Assembly (NCBI GenBank): GCA_944990035.1
Contig: CALYLX010000150.1
Location: forward strand, 1,054,001-1,118,000
Direction of reading: 5' to 3'
Source: Clitopilus passeckerianus
Lineage: Eukaryota > Basidiomycota > Agaricomycetes > Agaricales > Entolomataceae
Length of the DNA stretch: 64,000 bases
Shown: positions 47,796-60,838 of the stretch, in pieces
Layout of the letters: every line of letters starts with the position of its first letter
Numbering within the stretch: position 1 is the first letter of the stretch
Program-made: the position numbers and the translations under genes
Notes under the pieces: generated by a model
The model's input: the letters and a program-made list of their open reading frames with translations, nothing else
What the model was told of the DNA's origin: nothing
Database searches by the model: none

Positions 47796-50700
47796 AACGG
47801 GGACAGTGATATAGAGATGGGTCAAAGAAGTCTTTGCGTGAAACGCCAGGAAACGACCGCTTATAGATCTATTGAGAGTGAGTCATTCTGTGTGTGATCT
47901 TGAATGGCTCGGTCCCGCCAGCCCGTGTCGATATTCAATTCTCTGTATATTGGGAATGCCCAAGGCCAAGTTCTGGGTAGTCTCAATCATTCATATATTT
48001 TGTGGATTAGAGGTTTGACAACGTTTTGGAATCCGGATTGTGCCTTTGTTGGCAGAGCTTTAGATGAGACTAGATATCTCGGCGAAGTCGGAATTCTACA
48101 GCGACCTTGAGCGGAACAGAAGAGGACGAGAACACATTCCAGTAGTGTATCAACTAGACGGACGTCGCAACCCGCTAGTGGGAAGCTAGACCCCAAGCCA
48201 GGCCACGAAGCTAGGCCGCGAGGGACGAAGGTAATTCACGTATTCAATCTGGGATAGATAGTAGATTGCGACTGGCATGGTTACCTCGTGGGTATGTGGT
48301 CATAGGGACAACTAACGTTGTCGTTCATATGAGGGAAAAAAGCTGTAGTGGTGGTTCTCCTCCACGCTTTGTCTGGCTATTCTTGGCTGTAGCTTGTTCT
48401 GGATCGATCCTGCAAACGTTGTATTTAGCTCGGAGGAGGAGCTGCGAGGAACAATATGTTTCTTAAACGCCCTCCAGTTTGAAAAAAAATGTGGCAAGTG
48501 CCCGTTGAGTCCACCAGTGAGGCGATCCTCCGTGTACCGGGCTTGAAGCTAGTTCGGGCGAGCAGGAACCGGGACCTATACAACGCTGGGAACCGGGAAT
48601 GCTTTGCGTGAGGTGAGCCGATACATCCCGAAACCGGACGAATCAAAATCATTATCCTTGCTACATACCTCAAGCTGAATCAAGTTTGGCAGGTGCTCAT
48701 CTTGACCGGGAGACTGGAAGGACAATGTTGGGATTATGCTGTTGTGTGAGAGACGAGAATTCACGTTCATACACCCGAACGGAATGAGTCCTATAACACG
48801 GGCGGACATATACGAGAGCTCAACAGAGATGTGAATGAGGAGTAGTTGATGAAATGACTTGTTGAGCCGAGTGTCACGACCTGAATCAGTCGTTAACCCG
48901 ATTTGCGGCAACAGCGATCGGCTGCTGAAAACACAGCATAGGCCTGAAACTGAGCACACAGATTCACTGTATGCCTTGTTCTGACCGGAGCATGTGGGAT
49001 AGGCATGGAAGGCGGCCAAATACTGCTGAAACCGAGACATTGGATTTCTGATCATTTTGCAAGGCCTACAGACGCTCGTAAGCTGTGTATTCCGTGTTTC
49101 GATAGGAGGTGGTAAACTTTTCCCAGCTCGAGCGGACAGAAGTCCGAATGCAGCAGCGCAGTAGAACATGTTTTCCTAACCCTATTTTTGGACCCCCTTT
49201 ACCGATCAGCGCACATGTTCGTATATGCATTTTTCTTGCAGTGCCAAGTTCTCCTGAGAGTCCAAGTCTACTCGGCTTTAAGAGGTTCTGAAGACTTTCA
49301 GTGCTTTAGGTGTTTACCAACCCTCAGATGGTACAAGGATCTCCACCTGGATAATCCCGGTATGCAAGTAACCTGGGAAGTTATTTCGTCCCTAACTCCA
49401 GTAATGCAGTGATTCTCCAGTTTTTTGGTCAATTTTTACATGTGTTTCTACCATCGGAGAGCCGGACTCGTTTTTTTCTTTCCAGAGAGTAGCGACTGCC
49501 GAAAAGTTTTTTCTCGACCTGGTACGAAAGGAGTTCTTTTGCCGGTATAGCCGGAGAAAATCAGCCATCAATCCAAGGAGGGGAAATTTGAAAGGCTATG
49601 CTAGCCCCAAGCCCATATCGAACAAGCCTCCTGGATGTTGTGTGCTCTCACCTTGCTAGGCTTTTGAACTAAGAGGTTAAGAAAAGGATGAGCGCCGAGA
49701 TCAGTTTATGGATGTCTGAATTTGATCGCATTTGATGCTTGTTGACAAGCGCTAATCATCGAGATTGACGCCGTCGAACTCAGATACCCGATTGCAGCAT
49801 AGCGGCCAGCTTGATTCTCGCCCTTTATCATCTAAACGACTTGTCACCTGTACTCTCTATTTCCATAGCTATCCTGTCACTAGGATAACAGAAAGAAATT
49901 GGTAAGTTCACAATAGAAGTTCGTCGCCGAGCGGATCGACACCCGAGAGTGGGTAATCATGGTTACAATTACGTAGGGAGCTTTAGATGCTTATGAACTG
50001 GCTAAAATGGATGGCGGTGTCTGCCTGCGGACGCAGCTCGATATTTGAGGTATTCTCCATATGCCGTCTCATTTATAGTACAGTCTCAAGGGCATGAGGC
50101 CTATAGAAAATGACATTTCCGCACCGTTCGTACCGACAGATCCCGCTCGCGGTTGGATAATAGCATTAAGCGGAGTCGTCGACCTTTGGCATAATTTAAA
50201 TTCTCCACAGCAATTTCTCTGGTCTTCAACATGGCTTCAAGCATGTTTCTCATACCTAGGGTTCGTAAGGGCGTGGGCAGCGAATTGATGGCCATTGGGC
50301 TCCTCATGCTCTGCCCTCAACGTTTGCAATGCTTCCGAATTCGTTATTGGGTCTACCTTCGCAAGTGCTGTCCGAAGCTCGTGAGGGTGAGGGCTGAGCC
50401 TCGCATTGTAAGCGTAGTTGATTAATGAATGGATATGAGGGCTTTTGAAACCGTTCGAGGATCTGCCAACCGGGTCGAGACGGTTCTGGAATTGCTCGGT
50501 ACAGTCCAATTCCAATTCCAAACACACTCTCCCCGAAGTTGTAGGATCAAGAGCGCACACGAGATAACTTACCGCAAGCATTCTTTCGATCTTGGAAGTG
50601 TAAAGGTAAACGATTGTGCCTGAACAGGCTTGAACTGTTCGAGTTGTCGGAGGTTTAAAGCTGTGTGTGTTCAGCGTCTCGAGGTGTTCCCGTAGTTTTA

Positions 50701-53226
50701 CAGAATAACCAACGTTTTCTCGGTGTTAAAGGACTATGATCGACCAAGATAATCTAATCTGTTAAAGGTGTGTCCTTCCTCCACCATCATCATACATTAC
50801 CCTCGCAGTGGCAGATCGCAGTTTGAGTGCATCACTGAAGTCTGGTCACTGGATATAGCTAGCCACTCCAGATCGTCCAAATAGAATACAAGTGCTGTGA
50901 CTCGGAGGTCCTTCGAAGAAAGAGTCTCAGCTGACGATGACAAGAGGTGAGCTAAGAATCGTCCAAGGCGTCTTGCATCAGTGACCAGATACAAGACCGT
51001 CATAGCACCGATTGCGGACAGGCTGAGGCAGAGATCGCCCAGCAAGAAAGGTTCCAGAAAGCTCGGCCTTCACCGCAGAATTATCCATAATCAATGTACC
51101 ACGAGTGTCTTATCGTCGGTCAAGTTGGGCCATGGTCAGTCGAAACTTGATTCAACAAGAATCAGATCCTTCTATTAGTTACATTTCGCCATGCCGCCAT
51201 CAACCCATGCATTGAGTTCAGAGCAATACCCATATTGTCAGGGAAGGCCAAGCATGGTTACTGAGATGCCAATGTTGAGATATTCTGAGTCCCGCCAGGT
51301 GCTGCCCTGAGGTACACTACTCCGGATCTTCAACTTCAACAACGAACTGGTGTGCAACAAAACATTCAGGCTCACACGACAAAGCATAGACGATAGCTCT
51401 GCGGAAAGTAGCAGCCCAGAACTTCGACGTTACGAGCTTAGTTCAGAGGTCTTCGACGTCTTGTTAAATTTAAGCCATTCGAGCTTGGGCAGAAGAGGCG
51501 CCACTGTACACAACGAAACGGGTCGGATTGACGTGATGGATCATGCATAATGGATCAACTTGGGCACGCTCAACCCACCAGGAGTTCAGAAAGGGGATAA
51601 GTACCCCTTTCGGGCCTATTGAGCGTTGCTAGCCGCCACATCGTGGCCTCCTCAATATTCTGAACAAGCAGCGTGGAGAACAGCAGGCAAAGGTCGAAAG
51701 GAAAACAATTGGAGCGGAAAACGTTTTTGAGATGCAACTCATTGAAAGAACGTGTTTTGTTCTGTAGCCTCATGCTGTTTTGGACCCAGTTCGAGATTTA
51801 TTTGATTCGGACATCATGGGTGAATTTTTGGTGGCTTACGATCCAGCCTGAGTAAACCACCAACTCTGTTAAACAAAGGAGTGCGCTTAAGATATGCAAT
51901 CACGTATACATAAAGTAGCTGAAGTTACCATCGGTAGTAGCAAAGAATAGAGTAAATTGGAACAAAGATGGTAAAAACATACAAAAGAACACTCATGGCG
52001 GAGACCATTTTCTACAAGGTTCAGGTACGAGGGCCAATCCAGCCCAGATTCCAATTCCAAGAACTCTGAAGGTTTGACGGAGAGTGGCAGCATCCCTGAG
52101 GCGATTAGGATGACCGGTAGTTGCTCACGCCTCATCATCGTTCGTCATGGGCGAAAAGACCTCAGGCCCCGCTTGCAAATTCAGAAACTTCTGAGTCGTA
52201 GACAAGAGCGAGGTCATGAGAGAAATGAGGAATAATGGAGTGATGTGCTATCTGGCCATGATCAACAAGGGCGGCGGGAGTGAGATGTAGTAGATCCTTG
52301 TGCATATCGACAACCCAGCCCACCAACCGTAGGCCAAGGACCAAGAGAATCCCACGTAAAATGCAGCACAGGTTTCCTTACGTGTCTTTAGAATTTAGGG
52401 GTAGCATGGTCAAATACGGGCTGAAAGAATGACAAGGCGCGATGCCTGGCTAGCGAGCATGCAGCCTGCCAAAATGTTCAGATGGACGTTCCGCAGCGTT
52501 CCGGAACGTACTTTGGGGTTTTCTGGGACTAGAAGGACCTGAAGGCTATCCAACAAAGTGCTCATTTCTCCTCTGTTTGGGAGTATGACAAGACTTTGGA
52601 TTTCTAAGGCTAGGGCGGAGGACGTAATGGACCGTCGATGTGGCATTGCTTCATAGCACTGCTTGAGTTCAGAAAATTACCAAGAATATTGCGTCCCAGG
52701 CTGCGGTAGACCTGTGAAGGCCGTTGAACAGGTAGTGTCACCGCCAATCCAGGTAGTTGTCTCAGACTAAAGACCCTTGACTCGGAATGAACGGAGGATT
52801 TTAAAGGGTCAATTTGATGACACCATTGGACACACTCGGAGTTGGCCAAGAGGAACAGTAACCTTTCAAAGTGAAGTGGCTTATATCGTCAGAGAATGAC
52901 GATTGTACATTACCAGGGTGAAAGGTGGAGGCTGGAGACGATACATGACGATGGTAAGAGCATGACCTGGGAGCCTTCAACTTCGTTGGACAGCCTGAGT
53001 GTCGTGTGGGGTTGATCAAGCCAAACAAAACCTCAATGCCAGATCGCCAAGAATGGTGTGTACTGGTTTGGTTTACAAGTGGTGTGTTGTGTGAGCCTTT
53101 CCAAAAGGGGTTAACCCGCCCCATGGAAGCGACTTGGCGAAAAAAGGCTGTGCGTTCAACCTATAATACTGACAGAAGAAACCCAAGTGAAACTTCCACT
53201 TCCCTTTTGGCCACTGGGGCTCTGCA
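47796..53226. other. Gene-poor 5.4-kb region with degenerate fragments
   Basis: No intact gene can be supported. Several minus-strand open stretches occur (48576-49169, 50237-50581, 50797-51045, 51887-52138, 52410-52849), but they lack a family match, good splice links and consistent frames. Parts read like eroded coding sequence with leucine-rich stretches. Two pieces, near 50480-50540 and 52010-52080, look related to each other. The region is best read as decayed accessory genes or old duplicated sequence. No transposase, reverse transcriptase, terminal repeat or RNA gene was recognised. Confidence 0.45.
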
Positions 53227-56200
53227 ATGCCCACCCCAGACGATATTCCTATCATCTCCGTTGACGCTGCTGACAGCGAAAGCAATGTTGGCAACAGTAA
53301 CACCAGCAATGCGAACAGAGGGCTCCTTTCCCCGCTGTCTATGAGAGCCACTTCAGTCCATTATGCCTCTGACGACGCTGCCTCCTCTACATTACCACCC
53401 CCTTCACCAACACTCTCGCACAATTCATCGGTGCACTTCAACGACTCAACAGCTTTACGGGATAACAATCCTGAAGAGGGCAAGAGCCACTCTAGACGGC
53501 CTAGTTTCACGTCCGACGTGTCGACAATGTCAGGCAATGGCCTCGACCCCTCTGAGAAGTCTGGACACCTTCATTCGAAGGCATCACGGGCATCTACTCA
53601 CGGCGACAAGGAGGATGGTACTTCAACAAAGAAGAAGGGGAAGAAGAAGAGTAAAGTTGACGACGAGGACAACGAGAAGACAACACACGAACTTGAGCTC
53701 GAACAGGATCGGGACACTGATCCCTCACCTTTTGCCTTCCGGCCGTATGAACTGGCGCATATGCTAGACCCAAAGTCCTTTGAGACTATGGAGAAGTTCG
53801 GGGGTACAGGGGGTATCCTCAGTGGCCTTGGGACAGACGCAAATCGTGGTATCTCAGGCGAGGCGCTTACCCAGAATTCTGGCGCAGCTGCACACCAAGC
53901 CACTGTCCCTGGGGAGAAATCTCACAGCAAAGACGCTGCTGAAGGCACATCTCCCTCTGAGAAGGAACCGGCGTCTATCGATGCACGATCGGATCCTGAA
54001 GAAGCGCTCTTTGCCTCCGTAGATGACAGAAGGCGCATATATGGCGCTAACCTACTTCCTACACGCCCATCGAAAACTCTGCTACAGCTTATGTGGTTGG
54101 CGCTCAAGGACAAGGTTCTAGTACTCCTTTCCATAGCGGCTGTCATCTCCCTGGCGCTTGGTCTGTTCCAAGACTTCGGGCCATCGCGGGAACCAGGCGA
54201 GGCACCTGTCGACTGGGTGGAAGGCGTGGCCATTATGGTGGCTGTCGGCATTGTCGTACGTCACATTTTACCCTTCGTTCCTGGTTTGAGTCTCACTGGT
54301 GTCATACTTTCTCCTTTCATTTGATACGCCACAGGTTGTGGTTGGTTCTGTGAACGATTGGCAGAAAGAGCGCCAATTTAAAACGCTGAACGACAAGAAG
54401 GAAGAACGTGGTGTTAAGGTTATTCGCGACGGTGAAGAACATGTTATTGATATCAAGGTGCTGTTCCCTTCGTTCTTTAGCCTTCCTCAGTTACTGACTT
54501 TTTTGCAGGAAGTGATCGTTGGCGACATCGCTCTGCTGGAGCCGGGGGAGATTGTCCCGTGCGACGGTATCTTCCTCTCTGGCCACAATGTCCGCTGTGA
54601 CGAGTCAGGAGCAACGGGTGAATCAGATGCTATCAGAAAGGTCTCCTATGAAGAATGCATGGAGCTGAAGAAAAATAATGACGGTAAAAGCTTTCTTGAA
54701 CTTCCGTGATCGCATATACTCAAATAAATTTATCTGTCTTAGGTCAAGAGGCTGCTCACACTGATTGCTTCGTGGTTAGTGGTAGTAAGGTACTCGAAGG
54801 TGTCGGTCGCTACGTTGTCGTGGCCGTGGGCACAAAGAGTTTCAATGGCCGCCTCATGATGGGTATGTTCACACCATTTTATTTTTATCTTGCCGTCCTG
54901 ATCTAATGTCGTAATTTTATCTAGCTCTTCGTGGTGATACCGAAAATACTCCTCTGCAGTTGAAGCTGAACGCTCTGGCTGAATTGATTGCCAAAATCGG
55001 TTCAGCTGCTGGTGCTCTCCTTTTCCTTGCACTCCTCATCCGCTTCTTTGTTCAACTTGGTACCGGTGAACCCCATCGAACTGCAAGCCAGAAGGGCATC
55101 GCTTTTGTCAACATCCTCATTATCAGTGTCACCGTTATCGTCGTTGCAGTACCCGAAGGTACGCGTATAGTCACCTTTCAACGCGGTGGTGTGGGGAAAT
55201 TGACGATTTATGTTTAATAGGTCTCCCCCTCGCGGTAACGTTGGCTCTCGCCTTCGCGACGAAGCGTATGACGTATGAGAAACTCCTCGTCCGTGTACTT
55301 GGCTCTTGCGAAACCATGGCAAACGCCTCCGTCGTTTGCACAGATAAGACAGGTACTCTCACGCAGAATGACATGACGGTCGTTGCTGGCTCCATCGGTA
55401 TCCACTGCAAATTCGTGCGACAACTCCAGGAGAATGAAGCTCGCACCAACGCTGATGGTCGAGACCACCCTGACGCCGATAAACCCGAGTTCAAGGCCAA
55501 TAGGAAGTTCAGCGATGACTTCTCCATCGACCAAGCTCAACTCAACAACGTACTTCCCCCTGCTCTTCAGGCTCTCTTCAACGAGGCGATCGCCGTCAAT
55601 TCCACCGCCTTTGAGGATAAGGACCCCGAGACTGACGAACTCATTTTCGTGGGTAGCAAGACGGAAACCGCACTTCTCAAGTTTGCGAAGGATCTGGGAT
55701 GGAGGAGTTTCAGGGAGACTAGGGATGCCGCCAAAGTTGTACAGATGATCCCGTTCTCGAGCGAGCGCAAAGCCATGGGTGTTGTCGTTCAGCTTGAGGA
55801 CAACAAGGGTTACAGAGTTTACCTGAAGGGCGCTTCGGAAATCTTGTCCAAGAAATGTCAGCGTCACGTCGTCGTCTTGCAGCCTGGTCAGCAGCATACG
55901 GGAGACAGCACTGCCGTTGAGACGAAGGACTTCGATCATCTCACCGAGGAGAACATCAGTCGCACCATCATTTTCTACGCCAACCAGACCCTCCGCACCA
56001 TCGCTCTCTGCTACAGAGACTTCTCTTCGTGGCCACCCAAGGGCATGCACCACGACGAGACCGGCGAAGTTCCCTTCGAGGACCTTGCTCAGGATCTCAC
56101 CCTAATTGGTATCACCGGTATTGAAGACCCCCTCCGTGTTGGCGTCCGCGACGCCGTTGCCAAGTGTCACCTTGCTGGTGTTCAAGTCAAGATGTGTACC

Positions 56201-57794
56201 GGTGATAACGTCCTGACTGCGAGGTCCATCGCAAACCAGTGCGGCATTTTTTCCCCTGGCGGTATTATCATGGAGGGCCCGGTATTCCGGAAGCTCAGCA
56301 AGCAGGAGAAGATTGAAATCGCTCCTCGCCTCCAAGTTCTCGCTCGTTCATCCCCCGAAGATAAGAAGGTTCTCGTCGAGACTCTCAAATCTCTCGGAGA
56401 GATCGTTGGTGTCACTGGCGATGGTACCAATGACGGTCCTGCCCTCAAGACTGCCAATGTCGGTTTCTCGATGGGTATCGCCGGCACGGAGGTCGCAAAG
56501 GAAGCTTCGGACATTATTCTCATGGACGATAACTTCTCGTCTATCGTCAAGGCTATCATGTGGGGTCGCTGCGTCAACGACGCCGTTCGCAAGTTCCTCC
56601 AGTTCCAGCTTTCTACCAACGTCACAGCTGTTCTGATCACCTTCGTCTCCGCTGTTGCCTCCGACGAAGAGGAGTCCGTCCTTTCAGCCGTCCAGCTCCT
56701 CTGGATCAACATTATCATGGACACTTTCGCTGCCCTCGCTCTCGCCACCGATCCGGCGTCCGAGGCGCTGCTTAACAGGAAGCCAGATAGGCAGACTTCA
56801 CCCTTGTTCAACACCGACATGTACAAGCAAATTCTCATCCAATCGATATATCAAGTGACGGTCATCCTGATCTTCCATTTCCTCGGTTGGAAGATTTTGG
56901 GCTTCCACAGTAGTGGTAACGCCAAAGTCGACGAGCATAATCATTTGGTTGTGAAAACCCTTGTCTTCAACGCCTTCGTCTTCGCCCAGATTTTCAATTC
57001 CGTCAACTCAAGGCGACTAGACCGCAAGCTCAATATATTCGAGGGAATACTCAGAAACAGATACTTTATGGGTATTACTCTCATAGGTCCGTGTCTTATT
57101 ACCCCGAAGGTATTATCTTCCTGACATGTATTGTTCGCAGAAATTGCTGCCCAAATCCTCATTGTTTTCGTTGGAGGTGCTGCGTTTGGCGTCACCCGTA
57201 TTGGCGGCCGCGAATGGGGAATTTCTCTTGCTCTCGGATTCGTCTCTATTCCCCTCGGTGCCTTAATCCGTCTCTTACCCAACGGGCCATTCGAGAAGCT
57301 CTTCAGGATGACTGGCCTGTTGGGCAGGCAGAGGTCCCTGTTGCCCACAAAGACCGAGAAGGAGCCCTGGAACGATACTATCGACCAAGTTCGCGAGGGC
57401 CTGGGAATGTTTGCGAACCTTCGTGGAGGTCGTCTCCGATCGTCGTCGGTTGCATTCAACGCTTTCAAGCAACGTTTGGCACCCAAGAAAGAAGAACAAC
57501 AACCGCCAGCGTCACCGATGAAAATGTTAGTCCATCAATCTAATATGCTTAGACCTTCGCTAAATTGTTTCTAATCTTAGACCTGAACTGATGACCCTCG
57601 TCCCCTCACTTATCGTTGGCTCTGTTGCTAGCGGATTCAGAACCCAAACAGGTTCTCTCTCCGATCCAGCACATTCAGATCCCTCAAAGTCATCTGCAGC
57701 TCTCTGGGAAGGCAGGCTCCAACTTCATCCCGATACTCCTCAGAACGACCCAGCCTATGTTCGCTATGGGCCGGGAAATCAGAATAACGTATAA
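53227..57794 (+). CDS. PMC1: Calcium-transporting P-type ATPase, vacuolar Pmc1 type
   Basis: Predicted 1,381 residues from eight exons: 53227-54255, 54335-54457, 54509-54683, 54743-54862, 54925-55158, 55221-57086, 57141-57525, 57581-57794; the sum divides by three. P2B-type Ca2+ pump; the yeast homologue loads Ca2+ into the vacuole. Motifs: DIALLEPGEIVPCDG, DESGATGESD (actuator), VVAVPE joined to GLPLAVTLALA (membrane helix 4), VCTDKTGTLTQN (phosphorylated Asp), YLKGASEI, MCTGDNVLTARSIA, VTGDGTNDGPALKTAN. The N-terminal cytosolic extension of about 260 residues is Ser/Asp-rich with a Lys-rich stretch (KKKGKKKSK), longer than in yeast Pmc1. The C-terminal tail of about 130 residues is basic near its start. 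Confidence 0.96.
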
Positions 57795-59130
57795 AACATG
57801 GCTAAAATTTTCAACAAGGGGTTACATATTCTTTCTTCGCCTTAGCTCTCTTCTCTTGGGCTGGGCTATATTGCCTTCATTTTATCATCCCGACAGGCCC
57901 ACTTCCCATTTCTGCACCACACACGATACCCACATAATCCATCGCACGTTCTTATGACTATTCTTCGCATGCATTCCCTACCCCAAATCCTAATGGGTCT
58001 TAGCGGTCAAAAGCGTAGCCCGATAGCGCATTACGGTGTTTCTTGGCCAATATCAGATGGTACCTACCTTCACGTTCGCACACTTCATGGTTGACGATGT
58101 AGCAATAGTTCCACCAATTTTAGAGTTTGGACAACTCGATATTCGTATATAGTAACACACACCAATTTAACTAATACACGAACCTAATAAAACGATTATT
58201 ACTGCCAATCCTTCGGGAACTTAGGGCGCTGGGCTGGCACTCTGATTATTACCGTTGAGCCATGGTGGAGAAAGGTGTGAAGTGCGGGAAAATTCCACAA
58301 GTCTGGGTCAAGGCAGTGCACAGCACACATGGCCAAGCGATGACGCATAGCATAGCCTTCGGTTTCCCGACTCAGATCTTCGCACTAAAGTGCTTGCTAC
58401 AATTTCTAGACGCCCCCTCTGTTGAGAAAGCTCTATGGTGGCAAGCAGCTATGGCCACTTATAACCCGCTCCGGTTTTTGCGCCCTATTCAAACCTGACA
58501 GCTTCACATGACGAGGTGGAATGAACCTTGGACGGCGAACTGGTCTGGCAACAGGTGCCGGGTCGTTTTCTAGCCAAGAGACTTGAAATTTCTGAGATGG
58601 CAACGGAGCAAATTTTTCCAAGCACTGTCTTGCGCCACAGCAGCATGGTCAAGAAAATCATGGATTTTGTTCGCCCTTGGTCTCCTCGTGCTATAGTTTT
58701 GGCGGTTGCCTCAGCCGGGGGCACTGTAACGTAGTGACTACACTTGCTTGCTTCCGCTACTGAAGCTGTCTACCCATCTGTGCGAAGGCGAATGGATGTA
58801 ATTACCATTCACAGAAATATCTCCCATCGGGACTTAGAAACGCATATGCAAGGACTGGCAGCGATGACTTGGAGACTTGTATTTAAGTTCTCCACTAGAC
58901 CAAGGGAAACCACGGTTTACAATAAGGTGCAACTTAATGGAATCCGTAGGACTCTCTGTCGTATGTATGCATGTAATAAACGACGGCCAGTCACCTAAGA
59001 GCTGTCGGAAATTAGTACAACAGCCAGCCAGTGTCCAGCAAAAGATCGAACTTGCACACGACACAGCGCATGATTTGCAAGCAAACTGAAAAGTATTGAC
59101 CAAAGGCGAGAGCTGTCTTTGATAAAAAGA
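57795..59130. other. Intergenic between PMC1 and tRNA-Pro
   Basis: 1.3 kb after the PMC1 stop. The first part is AT-rich 3' UTR-like sequence. Short open frames (60-110 codons) on both strands show no family match. Nothing else supported. Confidence 0.45.
59124..59128 (-). terminator. Polymerase III terminator of tRNA-Pro
   Basis: Run of five T on the minus strand starting two bases after the discriminator base, the usual RNA polymerase III stop signal. Confidence 0.75.
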
Positions 59131-59214
59131 GGGCCTTGCTGGGAATCGAACCCAGGCCACTTGCAATCGTGATCATCACCCAAAGCAAGTATCGTACCTC
59201 TAGACTACAAGGCC
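59131..59214 (-). tRNA. tRNA-Pro (anticodon UGG) with a 13-nt intron
   Basis: 84 bases on the minus strand fold as a tRNA. Acceptor stem GGCCTTG pairs perfectly with CAAGGCC, with C as discriminator base (59131). Anticodon stem CTTGC/GCAAG, anticodon TGG at 59180-59182, T-arm CTGGG-TTCGATT-CCCAG with an exact B box (GGTTCGATTCC). An intron of about 13 nt (59166-59178) follows the base after the anticodon, the normal eukaryotic position. A run of T (59124-59128 on this strand) just downstream is a polymerase III terminator. Confidence 0.95.
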
Positions 59215-59431
59215 GTGATAACCGAGTTGCCCCGGATGGACAGAGTGGTCAAAGTTGGTTCCGGGGAGCGATTGCGTCATAGAGCATTGCAGCCGAAGAA
59301 ACCATCTTTGTTGCACTGTGGGGGGGTGGCAAGGCAAATAACGCGAATCCAAACTGAGCTATGGTCATTTGGGCAGTCTTAAGCGACGCAATGCAGGAAA
59401 AAGCCTATGCCCTTGGGTCGTCATTCCTTGA

Positions 59432-59437
59432 TATATA
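59432..59437 (+). promoter_or_regulatory. TATA-like element of the DUF6699 gene
   Basis: GATATATAG about 70 bases upstream of the DUF6699 ATG. Motif and position only. Confidence 0.35.
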
Positions 59438-59504
59438 GCTGACAGTTCACCTGCTTCACCACAACGTTCGCCATTCCAGCCCCTTGAACTCGACGGAGCC
59501 AACC

Positions 59505-60647
59505 ATGCCAGTGTATTCTCCCAAGCCAGTTTATCCTCTTCCTCGATGGATGAAGAATCCCTCTCAATACAGCCCTCTGAACGCGTCTCCTCCTATCTCT
59601 CCAATACATACCAATGGGTAAGCCCCGTTATGTTCTCAACGAGCCTGATAGAAACACTGTTTTAACCACGACTGAAAGAAGCTCCTGGCAAATGTTCTCG
59701 TCGACTTCCTCCGTCCAGCACCCTATTCCATCATCTTCAGCTTATGACCCATATGCCTATTACGTTCCTCAATCATTTGGATGGACACCACCTAGAGAAA
59801 GCGGCCTTTACCCTCAACAGAACGCAACCAGGAAGCTCACGTCCAAGAAGGCCGCTCTTTACCAAGGCGTAGGTACCCTGCCGAAAGATAAACAATTGAG
59901 GAAAGCGGGACGTCAGCGACGGAGGCAGGCCTCGGCTGAATCATCGATGCCAGCCCGTGAATACTGGAAGCGATACACGAAATCGTCGAAGTATCGAAGC
60001 TCCAATAGCAAAGGTTACTCCAGAAAGCGTCATCTCATTCGGAATCTGTCCAGACGTCTGTCAAAGTCGATCCAGGCGGCGTTCGGTACGTTGTTCGGTT
60101 CTCTCAAAGAGCTGGAAACGGCTGACCCGTCTCCACAGGCCGTCTGCGGAAACATAAACTTTCACCCCTGCTTGAGTATAATGGGTCGTCCGACTATCCG
60201 CTGTGCTACGATATCCGGAATAACCCATTGGAGACATCAATCCAACTCTTCGGGTTCGGAGGGGTGCGGTTTGCCGGATATGTCGACCTCATACAAACAG
60301 CCACAAGCCCTCCCGTTCAGGAGATGAGCTTATGGCACCCAAGGCTACCAGGAAATATCCTCATTCGTGCATCCGAGCCAGTTGGGATCACTTTGGAGGA
60401 CGTGCTTTATCAAATGCATGAGCAGCTGAGCATGCCATCACACTATTACGAACAGGATTCGTATCGATTTTCGAGCTTTCGTGATATCGGACGCACATTT
60501 TCCCCACAGTTGTTCAAGTTCTCCCGGTACGAGCCTGCGGAAACCAAAGGGGTGCGAGGGATTGACATGCTGGGGGACCGGGTTTTGTTCCTCGGGTTAG
60601 TGAAAAGTAGGGGTGGGAGGTGGGAGATCAAGACGGCGGAGGTATGA
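59505..60647 (+). CDS. DUF6699 family protein
   Basis: Predicted 342 residues from three exons: 59505-59617, 59679-60085, 60139-60647; joined length divides by three. The N-terminal ~190 residues are Ser/Pro/Tyr-rich and then strongly basic (GRQRRRQASAES, KSSKYRSSNSKGYSRKR). The C-terminal ~150 residues are a compact domain with the DUF6699 pattern of basidiomycetes: YPLCYDIRNNP, WHPRLPGNILIRAS, ITLEDVLYQMHEQLSMPSHY, DRVLFLGLVKSRGGRWEI. The family has no known function. The frame change between the second and third exons is explained by a clean 53-nt intron (60086-60138), so the gene is intact. No signal peptide or membrane segment. Confidence 0.85.
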
Positions 60648-60838
60648 CGAGATGGGTTTGAATGACGTTTACGTTTCCAATGCCTTGCACGGCGCACGAT
60701 CCTTCATGTTGCATGTCTTCACGATCCACGATCATTATGTCTGCATTCATTTTAAGTCCGGTGTTGTGGTTGTATATTTAGTAGCCACACATACTAGTCT
60801 ACAGCAGTGTAGCCGATAACAGACACGAATGAACACAT

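Noticed and set aside
48576..49169. Minus-strand open frame of 197 codons
   Set aside because: No family, no codon bias, no splice partners; could be a gene relic but not supportable as a gene.
49490..49560. Stretch resembling a conserved rRNA loop (GGTACGAAAGGAG)
   Set aside because: Only about a dozen bases match and the surroundings do not look like rRNA.
55214..56053. Open frame of 279 codons antisense to PMC1
   Set aside because: Shadow of the conserved Ca2+-ATPase exon; no start context or family.
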